Shown here one piece after another: positions 4,655 to 5,326 of a stretch of DNA of 5,326 nt. The position numbers and the translations under genes are program-made. Each line of letters begins with the position of its first letter. Position 1 is the stretch's first letter. Source of the DNA: Peptococcaceae bacterium (lineage in GTDB: Bacteria > Bacillota > Dehalobacteriia > UBA4068 > UBA4997); assembly GCA_019421315.1 (NCBI GenBank), contig JAHZFN010000039.1:1-5326 (forward strand), given 5' to 3'. The notes below the pieces were generated by a model. That model was not told the origin of the DNA and searched no databases. It worked only from the letters and a program-made list of their open reading frames with translations.

Positions 4655-5326
4655 CTATTGGTTATCAGTCTTGCCTTCCTCATCCTCAGTAACACCAAAG
4701 GACAAGCGGTTACTGGTTACGGAAAGCTCCATAACCTTTTGTTCGATTTCATTGGCAATTTCGGGATGTTCTTTCAAATATTTTTTGGCATTTTCTCTGC
4801 CCTGGCCGATTTTTTCGCCGTTATAAGAGAACCAAGCGCCGCTTTTTTTAACAACGTCCAGGTTTACACCCAAATCCACCAGTGTACCCTCTTTGGAAAC
4901 GCCTTCGCCGAAAACAATGTCAAATTCAGCAATTTTGAAAGGAGGAGCAACCTTGTTTTTAACGATTTTAGCTTTGGTTCTGTTGCCGACACTGTCGCTG
5001 CCCTGCTTCAAGGTTTCGGAACGGCGAACGTCAATGCGAACCGTTGCATAATACTTCAAAGCACGGCCGCCCGCCGTTGTTTCGGGACTGCCGAACATAA
5101 CACCGACCTTTTCTCTTAATTGGTTAATGAAAACCACAGAACATCTGGTTTTGCTGACTATACCCGTCAGCTTGCGCAGCGCCTGACTCATCAGCCTAGC
5201 CTGCAAACCAACATGAGCGTCGCCCATATCGCCCTCCAGCTCTGCCTTGGGAACAAGAGCCGCCACGGAGTCGATAACAACCAAATCCACGGCACCGCTT
5301 CTAACCAGAGCTTCGCAAATCTCCAA
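4655..5326 (-). CDS. recA: Recombinase RecA, C-terminal two thirds (cut by window edge)
   Basis: RecA coats single-stranded DNA, carries out homologous pairing and strand exchange, and triggers LexA self-cleavage in the SOS response. The 223 visible residues correspond roughly to E. coli RecA from residue 126 to the end; the real start, Walker A and the catalytic Glu lie outside the window, and the first visible Leu is internal. Seen here: Walker B VVIDS (visible residues 16-20), the loop 1 region EGDMGDAHVGLQARLMSQA (31-49), FINQLR with the ATP-sensing Gln (66-71), and loop 2 EKVGVMFGSPETTAGG (72-87). KNKVAPPF (123-130) and GAWFSYNGEKIGQGRENA (163-180) follow, and the C-terminal tail is acidic and polar (TEDEEGKTD). 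All are intact. The stop is TAG. The nearest downstream gene is ogt; the spacer carries a strong hairpin, so cotranscription is doubtful. Confidence 0.97.
   Translation of the reverse strand: MEICEALVRSGAVDLVVIDSVAALVPKAELEGDMGDAHVGLQARLMSQALRKLTGIVSKTRCSVVFINQLREKVGVMFGSPETTAGGRALKYYATVRIDVRRSETLKQGSDSVGNRTKAKIVKNKVAPPFKIAEFDIVFGEGVSKEGTLVDLGVNLDVVKKSGAWFSYNGEKIGQGRENAKKYLKEHPEIANEIEQKVMELSVTSNRLSFGVTEDEEGKTDNQ

Noticed and set aside
4658..5119. Plus-strand frame of 153 residues
   Set aside because: Antisense to recA, whose conserved motifs run through the whole stretch on the other strand; it is a shadow frame.

Overview
The window fits a low- to mid-GC member of the Bacillota (Firmicutes). 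Coding DNA is of moderate GC, intergenic DNA is very AT-rich, ribosome-binding sites are strong GGAGG types, and priA is followed by def and fmt, as in the conserved Firmicutes coaBC-priA-def-fmt-rsmB neighbourhood. The wording of the deformylase N-terminal half makes Negativicutes plausible, but that is recall, not a search. Every gene I can support lies on the minus strand, so the window reads from right to left.

In transcription order: the C-terminal two thirds of recA (cut by the right edge); a 297-base spacer with a candidate promoter and a strong hairpin terminator; ogt, an O6-methylguanine-DNA methyltransferase; a 716-base spacer; priA, the replication-restart helicase; a 208-base spacer with a candidate promoter; a peptide deformylase homologue (def); and the first 67 codons of fmt, methionyl-tRNA formyltransferase (cut by the left edge). 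recA, ogt and priA serve DNA repair and replication restart. def and fmt serve the N-formylmethionine cycle of translation initiation.

Three things deserve attention. First, the deformylase has lost both zinc-binding histidines of its HExxH motif (the sequence reads QESDQ) and ends early, so it is probably inactive, decaying, or affected by a sequence error. Second, the ogt-priA spacer holds what looks like a complete, isolated small gene: a 31-codon frame with a near-perfect Shine-Dalgarno sequence, a candidate promoter and an excellent intrinsic terminator. Third, upstream of that small gene lies a five-copy TTCAG/CTGAA array, four copies of which are spaced 10-11 bases apart, on one face of the helix, as expected for a response-regulator binding site. 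The recA-ogt spacer also carries a promoter-plus-terminator arrangement that could make a short RNA or an attenuated ogt leader.

I saw no tRNA, rRNA, insertion sequence or CRISPR array. All regulatory sites were read by eye and are unconfirmed.
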